A DNA stretch of 64,000 nt, taken from positions 62,001 to 126,000 of the forward strand of contig QANY01000237.1 of the NCBI GenBank assembly GCA_003255025.1. The letters run 5' to 3'. Under the pieces are notes generated by a model. The model saw only the letters and a list, made by a program, of their open reading frames with translations, did not search any database and was not told the DNA's origin. The DNA comes from Datisca glomerata (lineage: Eukaryota > Streptophyta > Magnoliopsida > Cucurbitales > Datiscaceae). This document shows, one piece after another, positions 10,741-23,245 of the stretch (position 1 is the stretch's first letter; each line of letters starts with the position of its first letter). A program made the position numbers and the translations under genes.

Positions 10741-11194
10741 CAATATGTTTGTGAATGTCTCGTGACTTCCAGCCCGTAGATGATTTTTGCTTTACTTCCA
10801 CTTTCCGCGAGCTCTAGGTAGGTCAATTTTATCCACGTGGCAGTGGGTATTTTTTACTTGTTCACGTAACCGCAAATGTTCCAAGGTTGGAGACCTTTTA
10901 ATGATATAACCTGGCATAGGAGTTCTAAAGCTTCACCGTCTAATAGCCAGGCTGGTTTTGAATGTCAAAATATGGTCAAAACCAGTGTAAATGACTGCAA
11001 TTGGAAGTTTCTTACTAGCAAAGCCAAAAACGATAAAAGGAAGAAGAAAATAGAGCAAATTGCTAGAGAAAATATGGGGGAATAGAAATTTGAAAGTTCA
11101 ATTGGAGTTCATCATTTTTTTGTTTAATTTCAGAAATCAAAATATGGGATCGTCTTGACGAAAAAAATATATGGGATTCATTTGCAAAAGGTGG

Positions 11195-11398
11195 GGAAGA
11201 GCAAATTTGTCCAAATTTTGGTCACGCCCTAGGCATATGACTGACTTAATGGGTAGAAGATGGAAAATCTAACTGATGAAGTCTATTTGATAGCTCATGA
11301 AAGTTGAGGGAAAAGTTAGAAAGAAATCAAAGTTGAGGGGTCACATTAAAAAATGGCCAAAGTTGAAGGAGTGTTTATGACCCTTATAAATAGCCATT
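11195..11398 (-). repeat. Right arm of the ~200-bp inverted repeat
   Basis: Reverse complement of 5840-6050: caaagttgaggggtcacatt, gctcatgaaagttgaggg and agatggaaaatctaactgat are the matching motifs. Together with the left arm it encloses 5.1 kb that includes the PPR pseudogene, the Copia element and the possible solo LTR. Confidence 0.55.
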
Positions 11399-11757
11399 GT
11401 TCAAGCAACCAACATAAATAATATGTATGAAAATACGTATGAGACTTCTCAAAAAATTGTTTAATCCACTTCTGACTTGTTGACGTGAAATACTAAGATT
11501 TCAAGTTATTAAAGGTAGATGATATTTTGTGCTAATGGTTTCTATTGCTAGAGATAGAGTTAATATCTTAGTTTGTCATGCTCGTAGGTCCTGCAATTTG
11601 ATTACTGATCATCTGACGAAACTAGTATCTACTTATGTTCCTTGCCGCATTTTGTTTAATGTGATTTCTCCTAGTGTTTTTTATCGGGTGCTTATTAACT
11701 CTTGTTAGTTAGTTTTCGTGTTATTATTTTATTGTTGGGTTTTATTCATTTAACTAA

Positions 11758-12757
11758 TTAGTAAAGTGTTACGTGTTGTGCACGTGATTGAGATCATTAA
11801 ATTCTTAGTTATTTTTCTCACAATTTAGAGTCATGACAGTCTTTCCAAGTAAGTAGGAAAGAAAAATCTAGCATTAAATTTTATATATATATATATACTT
11901 TAGTAAAATTATGAACATAAACATTTAACTTTCAATTAGTGAATCAATTTTAATTGATTTTTATGTTATCGTCTTATTAATGAGTAGACGAATAAATATC
12001 AATATGAGAGAGACATATGATATTTTATAATCTTTGTATTCCTCATTACTTTATAGTATGAATAGTTAAAAAAATTTTACTTTAACAACGCTGATTCATC
12101 GTAGATATGTCTCTTAATTTCTACAACTCATATATTTTTAATAAATGAGATGATAAATGTGATTGTGATAGAAAAATACTAATAGACTTATCATTTTCGA
12201 ATGTTATATAATAGTGATGACAGTTTGTGTAAAAAAATGTTTCTTCCCACTTAACTCCATTTATATATACAAGATAAGATAAGTAGTTATATATAGAATA
12301 TTTTTATTACTTTTGGTCATGAGATTTTAATTTTCACTATTATTTTCATTGCTCATTAGTTTAGTATACACATAAAAATAAATATTAATTAAAATAATAG
12401 TAGGTTAATGTGAGATTTTGTTTGCCTACGATGAGTCCTTTAAAATTTATACATAAAAATACAATAAATATATGTTATCTTTGAGTTAATTTGAGACTTA
12501 CTTTCACTTATAATTAGTTTTTTGAGCTTTTAAATTAAAAATTAGGGGAACACGTCTTTAAAGGTTATGATTTAAATAAAGTAGTTAAAAAATTCATATC
12601 GAGCGATTGGGATAATAAATAAAAAATAGTTAAAAAAAACTTTTCATATAAATAATTAAAATAATAAGTACATTGGGAGGATAATATAGGAAATTCAAAA
12701 ATTAGTTAATGGTAGTATCGTCAAAAAAATATTTTCCCAACTTCTATACCTTTATAT
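11758..12757 (-). mobile_element. Helitron-like element B (tentative)
   Basis: On the minus strand the proposed 3' end is a hairpin with a 5-bp stem (plus strand ACGTG-TTGTG-CACGT, 11771-11785), nine bases, then CTAA (minus strand of 11758-11761) followed by T. Hairpin, short spacer, CTRR and an A|T target are the hallmark of Helitron 3' ends. The opposite end (12590-12757) resembles 14530-14665, the start region of the neighbouring element, so both could belong to one family. No Rep/helicase coding sequence was seen; it would be non-autonomous. The TC start is not clear. Confidence 0.4.
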
Positions 12758-12760
12758 ATA

Positions 12761-14667
12761 CTAGATTTTTCAACACGCTCGTTGCACGAGGTATATATGA
12801 TTTTTTATAAAATAAATAAATAAATAAAACTATGTACTTAGTAATACCATATGTTCTAAATCCTTTTTCTAGTTAGTAATATTGCATTATTGATAAAATT
12901 CCACCACATACTATACATAGTCTAAACTAAAGTAAAAAAACAAAAAACAAAGAATTCAAAGTTTCCGTAAGGATTTGAAAATAATGAGTATTGTTGTGTA
13001 TGGTTTGTGGATTTCATTCTTCTGCTTGCCATCATTTATATTAAGTTTCACCGTATAAGGAATTGTTTGTCAAGAACTTACATTCATCAGTAAATACTGA
13101 AATATATCAAGCCGCTCGTAAATGATTTAGATGTTTATTCATGTTATTTTTGAATACTATGATTAGATCAATGAAATAATTTTACAAATTCAAGTTCATA
13201 TATGTTATCTCGTAGAAACTTAAAGATTCTTCACTCATTAAGATGTGAGTGTATATAACTTTTTATGAAAATTATTAATTTTTTATTAGAATTAACACCA
13301 AAAATGAACTAAAATGTGTTAAACACAACTAATTGACAAGGGTAAGCGTATGATTGATTTAGGTTAATTGCTTTGGAAATGTAAGAAAAACCTAGGGACA
13401 CATTAGTCCAAAATGTTTCTCCTATCTCCATATTTAATATGTAACAAGATACCCATGCAAAACATGGTGTTTAAAAACACTAAATATAATACAGCAAATA
13501 GCTGCAAAAAAATAAGAAACCAATTATTTATTTATGGGAAACAATTGTTCTTAGAAAACTAACGAAAATAACTCAAAATTCTTCATGGACAATATTGCTT
13601 TATGAAAGAAAATAGGAGGTAAGCTAAAATGATTAGATATCAAATAAAATTTTTCATTGCTAAAGTAACTTCTAAAATCAAAATATATAATGAAAAATAA
13701 AAAATAATTAACAATTTTAGTTAGTGACCTGAGAATTCATATACATGACATTGTTAAAGTTATGATATAAATAGTCTAATCACAACATGAGGTTAGGGTA
13801 GAAAAAAAAGTAATTTTTAATAGTACAGAATACCAACCTTTTCAATGTGCATAAAAACTCAAATTAAAAAGAAGAGATCGAAGCTATGGAAAAATAAGAA
13901 AAAAATAGACAGATGATACTCTTAAAAAATAAATTGAAAATAATTGTTTGAGTAGAAAAATAGTGTTTTATACTAAAATAAAACTCATATATCAACAATA
14001 ATCAATAAAAAATTAAAAGAATAAAGCAATGTACTCTAAGTCGTTGTATTCTTTTTTTATGTCCTGACTTATGTTCATATCAATTCTTTATAATTGATTA
14101 TCCTCTAAACATTCAATTGACATTTAATGATTAAACATTTATCTCTCATTGCGAGAATGCATATACATTATAGGAATTTATGATCAATATTTTAATTTTG
14201 CAATTAATAACCATTAAAAGGTCAATAGAAAAAGCAAAATAAATTCCATTTACAAACTTAATGATGAAAAAAATGTAGTAAAGAAATAAATATCATCACT
14301 AATCATAGCGTGTAATTAGAAATTCATGATTTCTTTGTAACGGTATATAAAAATAAGTCCAAGAATCCACACTCTCATTAAGTAGTCTTAAACTCAAGTG
14401 AAGGGAAGCTAAAAGCATTGTTTGAGTTTTAGTTAAAATGATTGGATATAATAATCTAAAAGGGTTTTCAAATATTTAAGCTTTTAGAAATAGTATAGAT
14501 AGTAAGAAACAAATTTCATATGAATAATTGAGTTAATAAACATAAATAAAAAAATATTTTATATGAACAATTTGAATAATAAGAAACATAAGGATAATGT
14601 AAAAAATTCAAATAATAGTTAAGGGCAGTAGTGTCTAAAAATATTTTTCAAACTTCTATATATAGTA
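12761..14667 (-). mobile_element. Helitron-like element A (tentative)
   Basis: The minus-strand 3' end shows a hairpin at 12778-12790 (ctcgt-tgc-acgag, perfect 5-bp stem), a 13-base spacer, CTAG (12761-12764) and then T. Its start region near 14530-14667 shares a run of motifs (ttcatat, attgag/attgg, gataatgt, attcaaa, agttaa, aatatttt, acttctata) with 12590-12757. The element directly abuts element B, in the same orientation. Internally it is AT-rich and has no coding potential. Confidence 0.4.
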
Positions 14668-14873
14668 TATATTATATTTTGTTTTTACTCATAAATTTGA
14701 ATAAAAATTTCTTGGTAATAAGTTTACCATCCAACGGTCCAAAATATGGTGATCTACTCAATTACTATATGACGGTCCAAAGATTGATGATCTAGTTAAC
14801 AAGCAGGTACCTGCAAAACAGTGGATCGAACGGAAAGTAAAAGAAAAATAACAACTAGCGAATAAAACTACAC

Positions 14874-15092
14874 CACGTGTATGGGTTCCATTGGAGGACA
14901 GATGATGCACTCACCAACAAATTTTTCGATACGTGGCTATGTCTTATTGGGTATCTTGCATCGAATAAAGGCATCTTGGAAGTTGACGAGAAAGAGGGAT
15001 GAATGGTGATTAATTTATTGGCGAAATTGTGGGTAGAGAGAGAAAATTCGAGGGGTTCAAGAGAGAGAAACCGATTGGACGGGCTATAAAAC
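14874..15092 (+). promoter_or_regulatory. ERF gene promoter: G-box, ABRE-like core, TATA box
   Basis: A palindromic G-box CACGTG is at 14874-14879, an ABRE-like ACGTGGC at 14931-14937, a W-box core TTGAC at 14983-14987, an inverted CCAAT at 15074-15078, GA-rich runs at 15034-15070 and a TATA box ctataaaac at 15084-15092. The TATA box is 584 bases before the ATG. G-box and ABRE-like elements bind bZIP/bHLH factors and would fit abscisic acid, light or stress control, as known for RAP2-4 relatives; the response itself is inference. Confidence 0.7.
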
Positions 15093-15117
15093 GAGCGAGA
15101 AGGCCATCAAATATTCA

Positions 15118-15675
15118 GAGTGTAAAAATCAAAGCGAGCTTTACGTAAAGACTGATAGAAAGAACAATCTCTTAGCTTTTTGCTTTCTCTACAAATAGTT
15201 TTGGAGCATCTTCTTCAATTCCCCCTTCAGTTCATTCCCCGCTTCTCTGAATCCTTTTCTGTCATCGTCTGTCTTTCAGGAATTAATTTTTGGGTTTGTT
15301 TCTTGATTTTCATTAAAAAGTGTAATAAAAGGCAAACCCAGAAGGGTGATTTTGAAAGTCAGGTGATTCAGAATAGACATCCATTTTCCTTCTTGGTTAA
15401 ATTTTCTGTTTTTGGGTCGATAAACTCAGAGGGTGTATTTTTCTGTCCCTCAAGTTGGGTTTTAAGCTTTTAGAAGTGAAGAGGAGCTTTTCTTAGCCTC
15501 TTTGATATTGGGTCTTTTCTAATCTTGGTTTTTTCATTATCTGTATTATTACTCTATTTTCTTTGATTACTGTGCGAAAGAGGTTTGATTTTAAGAAACT
15601 TCCTCTTGATTAATCTTTCTATTGCTCTTTTTTGAATCTGTGAAATATTATCAGTTTACTTAGATTTAAGAAGAA
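15118..15675 (+). other. 5' untranslated leader of the ERF gene
   Basis: Transcription should start about 25-32 bases after the TATA box, so near 15118. The leader of about 560 bases is pyrimidine- and T-rich and, as read, contains no ATG before the ERF start codon. An open frame at 15180-15473 exists only if a TTG is taken as start, so it is not treated as an upstream ORF. An intron in the leader cannot be excluded. Confidence 0.55.
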
Positions 15676-16737
15676 ATGGCAGCAGCTATTGATATTTACA
15701 GTGGAAGCAGCACACCAGTTTTCTCATCAGACCCCTTTAGTGAAGAACTAATGAAAGCACTTGAACCTTATCTAAACACTTCTTCATTTACCTCTTATTT
15801 ACCTTCGTCGTCTTCTTCTTCTTCTTCTTCTTTTTCTTCTTCTTTCATTTCTCAGCCCAATTTGTACCATGATTTTTGCTCCCCAACGAGCGCCCGCATG
15901 TTTTCTCAAGGGTACTCGAGCCATAATCAAATGGGTCTTGAGCAAAGTGGTCCATTAGGGCTCAACCACTTGACCCCTTCTCAAATTCTCCAAATTCAAA
16001 CCCAAATCCATCTCCAACAACAGCAGCAACAACACATGGCAGCCATGACAGCAGCTTCACTCCAAAGTCAAAGGTCAACCAAAATCCACCCTCAAAACCC
16101 AAATTCCCCGAATTTTCTTAGCCCCAAAGCAGACCCCATGAAGCATATCGGTTCTTCCTCAAAACCGAATAAGCTTTACAGGGGAGTGAGACAGAGGCAT
16201 TGGGGAAAATGGGTAGCTGAGATCAGACTCCCGAAGAACCGGACCCGGCTCTGGCTTGGTACATTCGATACAGCAGAAGAAGCCGCTTTGGCTTACGATA
16301 TGGCGGCTTACAAGCTCAGGGGTGAATTTGCGAGGCTCAATTTCCCTCATCAAAGGCACCAATTTGGAGATTACAAGCCTCTCCACCCATCGGTTGATGC
16401 GAAGCTTCAGGCCATTTGTCAGGGCTTGGATAACTCGCCGAAACAGGGGAAAACAGAGGAGCTTTGTTCTGTCGCCGAGTTGAAACCAATGATAATAGCT
16501 CCTCCCGCTACTGCTCTGAAAATCGAAACCGATTGTTTTGGATCGGACGATGAAAAGATCGAGACTTCAACATCTTCATCTTCGTCGCCTTCGCTATCTG
16601 ATGAATGTTCGGCTGGATCATCTTCTGCTGAATCCGATATGACGTTCTTGGATTTCACGGAGTTTCAGTGGGATGAAACAGAATCTTTTGGGTTGGAGAA
16701 GTTTCCCTCTGTGGAAATTGATTGGGCAGCCATTTGA
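15676..16737 (+). CDS. RAP2-4: AP2/ERF transcription factor, RAP2-4-like (ERF group I / DREB A-6)
   Basis: A complete, intronless 353-residue gene. The single AP2 domain spans about residues 167-225, beginning [20 protein letters not shown], with the [19 protein letters not shown] segment that forms the helix packed on the three-stranded sheet; the Arg/Trp residues of [12 protein letters not shown] contact GCC-box or DRE DNA. Residues 44-56 are a serine run and 114-119 a glutamine run, preceded by the [20 protein letters not shown] motif typical of group I ERFs. The acidic C-terminus ends TEFQWDETE...VEIDWAAI, a likely activation region. Relatives in Arabidopsis (RAP2-4, WIND1) control light, ethylene, drought and wound responses in the nucleus. 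The start is the first ATG of the leader, in aagaaATGGC context. The symbol marks the subfamily; the exact orthologue is not settled. No retained frame breaks; it is the only intact gene in the window. Confidence 0.95.
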   Translation: MAAAIDIYSGSSTPVFSSDPFSEELMKALEPYLNTSSFTSYLPSSSSSSSSSFSSSFISQPNLYHDFCSPTSARMFSQGYSSHNQMGLEQSGPLGLNHLTPSQILQIQTQIHLQQQQQQHMAAMTAASLQSQRSTKIHPQNPNSPNFLSPKADPMKHIGSSSKPNKLYRGVRQRHWGKWVAEIRLPKNRTRLWLGTFDTAEEAALAYDMAAYKLRGEFARLNFPHQRHQFGDYKPLHPSVDAKLQAICQGLDNSPKQGKTEELCSVAELKPMIIAPPATALKIETDCFGSDDEKIETSTSSSSSPSLSDECSAGSSSAESDMTFLDFTEFQWDETESFGLEKFPSVEIDWAAI

Positions 16738-17016
16738 ATCTTTTACTATATAGTATATGTTTATTTTGGGTAATTTCTAGGTCAGTTTCTAATTTTCTGT
16801 GTGATTTTGGTTAAATTTCGAGTGTCCAACAGCCTTTGCTAAGAAGTTTTAGTCATTTGCAAAGGTCTGTCAGTGTCAGTCAAGGAAATGTTGATTAATT
16901 AGGATTAGATTGGGGAAGTTCTCAAATGTGGCCAGCTGTTATTTTTGTACATGCATGACCATGAAGAATTCCTAGTTATGGGTATTTTAGGTGCATGTAA
17001 TTAATATTTATTTTGG

Positions 17017-17022
17017 AATAAA
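17017..17022 (+). terminator. Candidate polyadenylation signal of the ERF gene
   Basis: AATAAA lies 280 bases after the ERF stop codon in a T-rich context (ttttggaataaattatgtg), a plausible 3' end for a plant mRNA. Cleavage would be expected 10-30 bases downstream. The sequence alone does not prove usage. Confidence 0.45.
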
Positions 17023-17039
17023 TTATGTGTTTTTAAGTT

Positions 17040-20000
17040 ACGATGAACATGTTTAGTCGTGAAAAAGAAATGATCTCTCTTGGTTTAAATTTTTCAAAGT
17101 TACTATTACTCAAATTTTTAAAATAGTTATTTACATACTTTAAATTTAAGTAACGTTTGATCAGGACATGGTGCAAAATTTTGTGATCTTGTATATATTT
17201 GCTTAGTAGAATATATGAGGTTTCAAAATATACATATATTTAGAAAAATAGAGGACATACTATAATGCAAAAGCTTATAAATTTACAAGGGTATGGCCGA
17301 GACAAAACGATAAAGAAAACATTGACAACAAATCTTAATGAAAACCACATAACTGCAACGATGTTATTTAGGTTTAGAGACAATTAAGACTGAAACAGTA
17401 TTATTTTCACTTTATATAAATTAAAATTAATGAACTACTAATTTTTTAAAATATATCAATCAAGTTTTCATTTTTATTAATATCTTGTTGGATATTTTAA
17501 TCTCTCAATTTTAGTTCCTCCATTTAAAATATTAGCAAAATGAACTAGCTGATGTGACCAAGCATGAAGATTATCAGTGTGTTTGTTTGGTGAAAAAACC
17601 AATAATCGATTTTAACCGAGTACTTTGGGATGAGACCTAAACTGTTACAGAACAAAGACCCATAATCAATATTCCACAATGAATCAACTTTCCTGCAGTT
17701 AAAATGAGTTTTACTTGTGATATGATGTGATATCCATAAAGGCATGAGGAATAATGGAGTATACCACTCCCTTGAAAAAAAAAAGTGGATTCTACATTCT
17801 TCAATATTTTTATGCCTTTCTTCTCCGTATGCCAAGACAAACTTCAAATTACCAAACAAATGAGACTCTGAAAATCCACCTCTTGTGGCCATTCCTATTT
17901 TTTGGGCGTTTGATATCAGTATTCTTCTTAATTAATACATTTATTTTTTACTATTTTTTCATATTTGTTATAAAATATTTTTATTTGTCAAGTTAAACTT
18001 ATTTGACCTCGTAAAATAATAGTCACACATTATTTTTCTTATTATTTTCTAATAAAAATCTATTTTACCAAATAACTTTCTTATCTTACAACACACATTT
18101 TCACATTTTTTAAAATAACTTTTACTTTTCTAAATTTTCATAAAAAATTATTATTTGTTTCAATTATTCCTACTTGATTTTGTATATTTATTTTCTTCAA
18201 GATCAAATCCTCACAAAAGTGTCGTAAAATATCCCGATCCTAAAATCTCGTTGGATCCCGCTCCAGCCCTGGTGGAACTGAAACGGTTTCGATATTGAAT
18301 TTAGAGATTTTTTTTGTCCCATCCGACCCATGTGAAAGAGATGTCCGTCAACTTGTCTTGGGGTCGTCTCGTGAGATTAGGATGTGCACGTCAATTGGAA
18401 TGAATGTAATAAAATATTAATTTTGAATTAAGGATAGATAAACTCTTTATATATACATAATATAAAATTTAAATGATTAGAATACATGTTAATAATATCA
18501 AATATTATTTTAATTAAAAATTATGTCTTCCCTAATATAAATATTATTCATAAACTATCAATATTTAAAAAATATTAAATTTATAAATGAGACTATAACT
18601 GGATTATTTATCACATCTCATATTTTCTTCCCTAAAATAAATGTTATTGCATCCCTGTTCTGTTTTGTTACTGTGCCATAACAAAAAATTTTTAACCGTT
18701 ATAGCTGGAGTGGAATGATATTTATAACCATTGTATATATATCTACTGAAAAAAATACAGCGGAAAAACTATTATGTATTATTAAATATTTTAATGTGTT
18801 AATATGAATGACTGTTATTTATATCAGATTTATTTTATATATATATAAGAGAAAAATTAGATAATTTATTTGTGATATGAGAGAAAATTTAATCAAGATA
18901 TGAATTATTAAGATTTTTAGCAGTTGCCAATAGAGAATCGGTATACAATTTTACGACGTAATTTTGAACAATTTGTCATTGAATTTATTTGTAACAGTGT
19001 AAGTAAAAAAATTATTTTTGTTTTTGCCGTAGTAAGAAAAAAGTAATTGATTTGATTTTATTGATGAATTAATAAACTAGTTAATTAATTAGTGCGTAAA
19101 ATAATTTTATTGTGTATTAGAATTTATAAATAATCATTGACAAGAAATAAAATGTGATAGAAAAAAAATAAATAATCAATATTTTTATTACACTCTCCAA
19201 TAATTTTATCAAAATTTTCTAACAATTTTACCTAAGTTTCCTACATAACAAACAAGAGAATCATACTTTTCCAACAAGTTTTTCACTTAATCATGATTAT
19301 CAAACGTGACAATCTTAATATCTTATCATCTAACTCTATCATTTAAACTTACTCAACAACTTAATTTTTTTAGCATTTTTATTTAACCCGTACCAAACGA
19401 CTCATTCTTTCATCATTTATATGATTTTCTCACAAGTTGTTCTTTTCCGATATATTCTATTCTGAAAATATGCAAGGAGAGGACAAAATGGGGTGTGAAC
19501 ATTCATCCAATTAGAGAATAACAACTTTGGATTTTTAAAGTTTGGAACGAGGGATTCCTTTGAGGGTGGAAAAAGGGTTATCATCCAACTTGGGTATTTC
19601 ACTTTACAGGTTCGAATGATGTGGCATTATAGACTGCCTTCACCGCTTCACCTCTAATACAAGCTAAGAATCTAATCTTACTTTCAAATTGTAATTATCG
19701 TTAAATAACTAGCTAGGTTCTTAGGTCAATGTCACGGAATGAAATAGAGGTCCCATGCCTAATGAGGAGGTCTAATCTTAGTTAGGTTTTTTAATTGTAA
19801 TAAAATGTTCTTACTAGTTCTAGGCATAGCAGCACTACATGGAGTTGTAGATCTGTGATACAGATAATAACTCATCTAGTAGTCATATATCTGTTTAACG
19901 TATATGATCTCAAACTCAAATCTTTAAAACAACTTAAATGCTATTAGATTAAATTTTATTTATTTTTTTAGTTTTTTCAAAATGGATTTGGAATAATACA

Positions 20001-20140
20001 AATCCATGCTTCTTCGAGGTAGGTTTCCTGTGTAGAAACAGTAGTTACAGTACGTACAAGAGAAAGAATAGTATGCTTACAAGAGTGAGTTCACCGAATT
20101 AAAAGGTGTAATATTTTGACAGAGGTTCAAAGTTTGACTT
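17040..20140. other. AT-rich intergenic DNA, no gene seen
   Basis: No gene or complete element was recognised. Short frames at 17545-17892 (minus), 17754-17996 (plus) and 19417-19602 (minus) overlap each other on opposite strands and have no family resemblance. The stretch is very AT-rich with many simple runs. Confidence 0.5.
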
Positions 20141-20173
20141 TTCTCAATAATTTTTTTTAAATAAATTGATATA

Positions 20174-20581
20174 CTACGAAATAACAATATCCACAATCGA
20201 AAAGATTATATGTGAAAAATGACACAAGGAAATATAAAGACTAGACTCCAGAACTTCTAACTTGGCCAGCTTGTAAGCCATAACATTACAAGATCTAAGG
20301 ACATAAGCAAATTCAATGGACACAAGCTGACTCTTAACAAACAAAACATCAAAAATAGGAGACTGCATGACACTATCAATTGAAGTTAAACCATTTAACA
20401 TATTGATCAAACCAAGAGCATCAGAAAAAATTGAGATTGGATGAGGACACCACTGGAAGCATTCTTCTGAAGCCCACAAAATAGCACAAGCTTTACCGAT
20501 TGCAGCATTGAACACGTGGTTGAGTTTTTTGTAACTTGCAGCAAAAGTTTTATTAGAAGGGTCCAATAACCACCATCCCAA
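20174..20581 (-). pseudogene. LINE RNase H domain
   Basis: A 135-residue minus-strand frame beginning GWWLLDPSNKTFAASYKKLN. It holds an acidic ACAILWASEECFQW segment and then ISIFSDALGLINMLNG and a late stretch with NVMAYKLAKLEV. These match the RVT_3 (plant RNase H-like) domain, where E in the A-x-x-x-A-L-x-x-A motif, D in the S-D-A/S position and D in the N-x-x-A-D-x-L-A position are catalytic; the final Asp is replaced by Tyr here. The upstream frame is broken, so it is a fragment. Confidence 0.8.
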
Positions 20582-21574
20582 TCCACTTATACTTGAAGTA
20601 TGAGACCAAGAAGCATCTGTAAATAATTTTCAAGTTGGAGCAATATCCCCATGACTGGTTCTATCATCAATATCCTTGTGGAAGAAGGAGTAAAAGGGAG
20701 ATACACTCATCCCTCTAGAAACCAGGTTAGTTCTCACAGCTACAAAATTATTTAGTAATTTTCAGAAAAAAGAACGAAGCTTTGGACGTACCTTAAGTTT
20801 CCACAAGTTATTCCAAATTACATTTGGGTTGTTGGAGGAGCTAGGCAAACCTGTGGGATTGTGACCAATTGCACCATTTCATTTCAATTCACACGCTAAA
20901 TGATATCTAGATTTTACTGAGTAAACACCAGATCTGAAAAAAAAAACATTTTAAGTTATCTTCTTTTCCAAACCTGCTATAAGGAAAACTAAGGATAATA
21001 TTTATGTTTTCTTCAATGAAATTTGCATAAATCTTATCTACATCCCATCCCCTCCCATCAGGTAATAACAAGTCTTTGACTAGGAACAATCTTCCTTCTT
21101 AGGAGAAATAATCTTAAAGGAAAATGGCGGGGCAACCAAGGATCTTCCCAAATTCTGGCCGAACAATCATTGCCAATATTCCAACAAATACCATGTTTAA
21201 CAACCTTCAACCTTCCATTAAGCTTCTGTATCCCCATGAGGGTTTATACCCCACCTTTGCATTCATGAAATCACTATACTAGAAATATCTATTCTTGAGA
21301 AAGCTAAAGAGTAATGGAGCTTGGCCGATTAATAACCTTCAGCCTTGTCTGGCTAGCATAGCCTGATTAAAAAATGCGAGTTCTCTAAAACCCATACCCC
21401 CTCTACTTTTGGGACAAGCTAATTTTTCTCAAGTACACCAGTGAATTCCTAACCTCTTAGGAGAGTTGCTCCACCAGTAATTTGACATATGCTTACAAAT
21501 GGTTTGACAAATTGAGACATGAATCTTAAAGTAAGACATAGTGTAATTCGGGATGGCCAATGCTACCGATTTAA

Positions 21575-22365
21575 TTAAAATCTCTTTGCTTGCTTTAGAA
21601 AGTAACCTTTAGACCAACCAGAAATTCTCTTTATGGTTTTGTCTAGGATGTCCCAGAAAATCTCTCTCTTGGATAAACTGAAGTCTGAAATTATGCCCAA
21701 ATATTTACCAAGAGAATTTTGTCTCTTAATTCCTATTAAATCAACCAGATCCGTGCAAATAACATGAGGAGTATTAGGACTAAAAAACAAGGCCCTTTTG
21801 TCTAAATTAATAGCTTGGTTCGATGCATTAGAATATAAAGACAGAATACTAGTTAATACAGTAAACTCCTCCTGTTAGCTTTACAGAAAAACAACGAATC
21901 ATCAGCAAAGAAAATGTGTGAAGTAGAAATGCCATCCCTATTAGTGCAAAAACCATTTATCCCCCTAGCTGATTCAGCATGAATTAAAAGCGCGACAAAG
22001 CTTCAGCATAAAGAATAAATAAGTAAGGAGAAAGAGGATCACCTTGCTAGATTCCTTGTCTAGGGTGGGTAATGTCTCCTGTTTCTCTGTTGAATACCAC
22101 TCTGTAAGTCACAAAAGAGATACACGAATAAATCAATTCGCACCATTTTTTATGGAAAACCTAACTTTTTAACAGTTTCGATGATAAACCACCATTCCAG
22201 CCTATCATAGGCTTTCAACATATCTACTTTAATGGCCACCTCCCAATTCTTACCAGTTTTCCTGGTCCTGAAAGAATGCAAAATTTTATGTGTAATAAGA
22301 ATGTTATCTACTATAGACTTGCCTGGAACGGAGGCGCTCTGAAAAGGCCCTATGATCTTGTTCAT
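21575..22365 (-). pseudogene. LINE reverse transcriptase domain, broken
   Basis: The minus strand shows IGPFQSASVPGKSIVDNILI followed by AIKVDMLKAYDRLEWWFI (22365-22150), the RVT_1 motifs with the first catalytic Asp, then the FFADDS active-site motif near 21898-21912 in another frame, and LVDLIGIKRQNSLGKYLGI (21790-21575) that precedes the thumb. The FADD box is preserved but frame breaks lie between the blocks. It belongs to the LINE at 20145-23470. Confidence 0.85.
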
Positions 22366-23245
22366 AACTGATCTGAGTCTATTTTTAGCACCTTAGATAT
22401 GATCTTGTAGGACACATTGTATAGGCTGATCGATCAGAGTTGAAACATATTTCTCAGATTTTGATTGTTGGGAATAAGGACAATAGGAGTCATGTTAATG
22501 TCACTACGTAGAGTTCTCGAAGAGAAAAAAAATCCAAGACTAAAGGTAAAAACATCTTGCTTCACCAAATCCCAACACTGATGGAAAAGGCCGCTGAAAA
22601 CCCATCTAGTCTAGGTGACTTTGTAGGAGATCTCTGAAACACCGCCTTGTGAATTTCAGCCTCAGTAACTAGTTTAATCAACATTTCTTTGTCAGCCGCA
22701 CTAAGTCGTTGACCCATTCCACTTAAGGCTCCTTCCATTTTTCCAATGTAGGTGAAGAAGTTTGGAGAATAAACTTCATAATTTTCTACCATATGCCTCA
22801 TTTCATGTGCTTCTGTGACCCAATCTCCCTAATCATTTTATAATCATGGGAGCCTGTTTTTCCTCCTTTTGTGTGTGATTTTTGCATGAAAAAATTTAGG
22901 GTTCCTATCACCAAAAGCAAACCAATCAGCCCTGGCTCTATCATTTTAATACTTTTCTTCCTCAATCGTTGCTTTTTGGAGATGATTTTCTAGGTATTTG
23001 ATTCTTCCCAGGTCAGCATCCGCCCTGTCATATAATTCGTCCAAATGATTTTTTAGTTTAAGCATCAACATCTTGGAATTCGCCAGAGGGGTTTTACGTC
23101 TCCATTCTACAAGCTGTATTCTGAGGGAGTTGAGCTTTGATATTAAGTCTGGACTAGTGGGGGTGGACTCATTTTTCCAGCGCTTCTGAATGATGTCTTT
23201 ACAACCCTCTACATTCAGCCATTTTGATCATATCTAAACAAAGTT

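Noticed and set aside
15180..15473. 97-residue open frame in the ERF leader
   Set aside because: Begins only at a TTG, not ATG, and lies in the untranslated leader.
16159..16658. Antisense and alternative-frame open frames over the ERF gene
   Set aside because: Shadows of the AP2 domain and serine-rich coding sequence.
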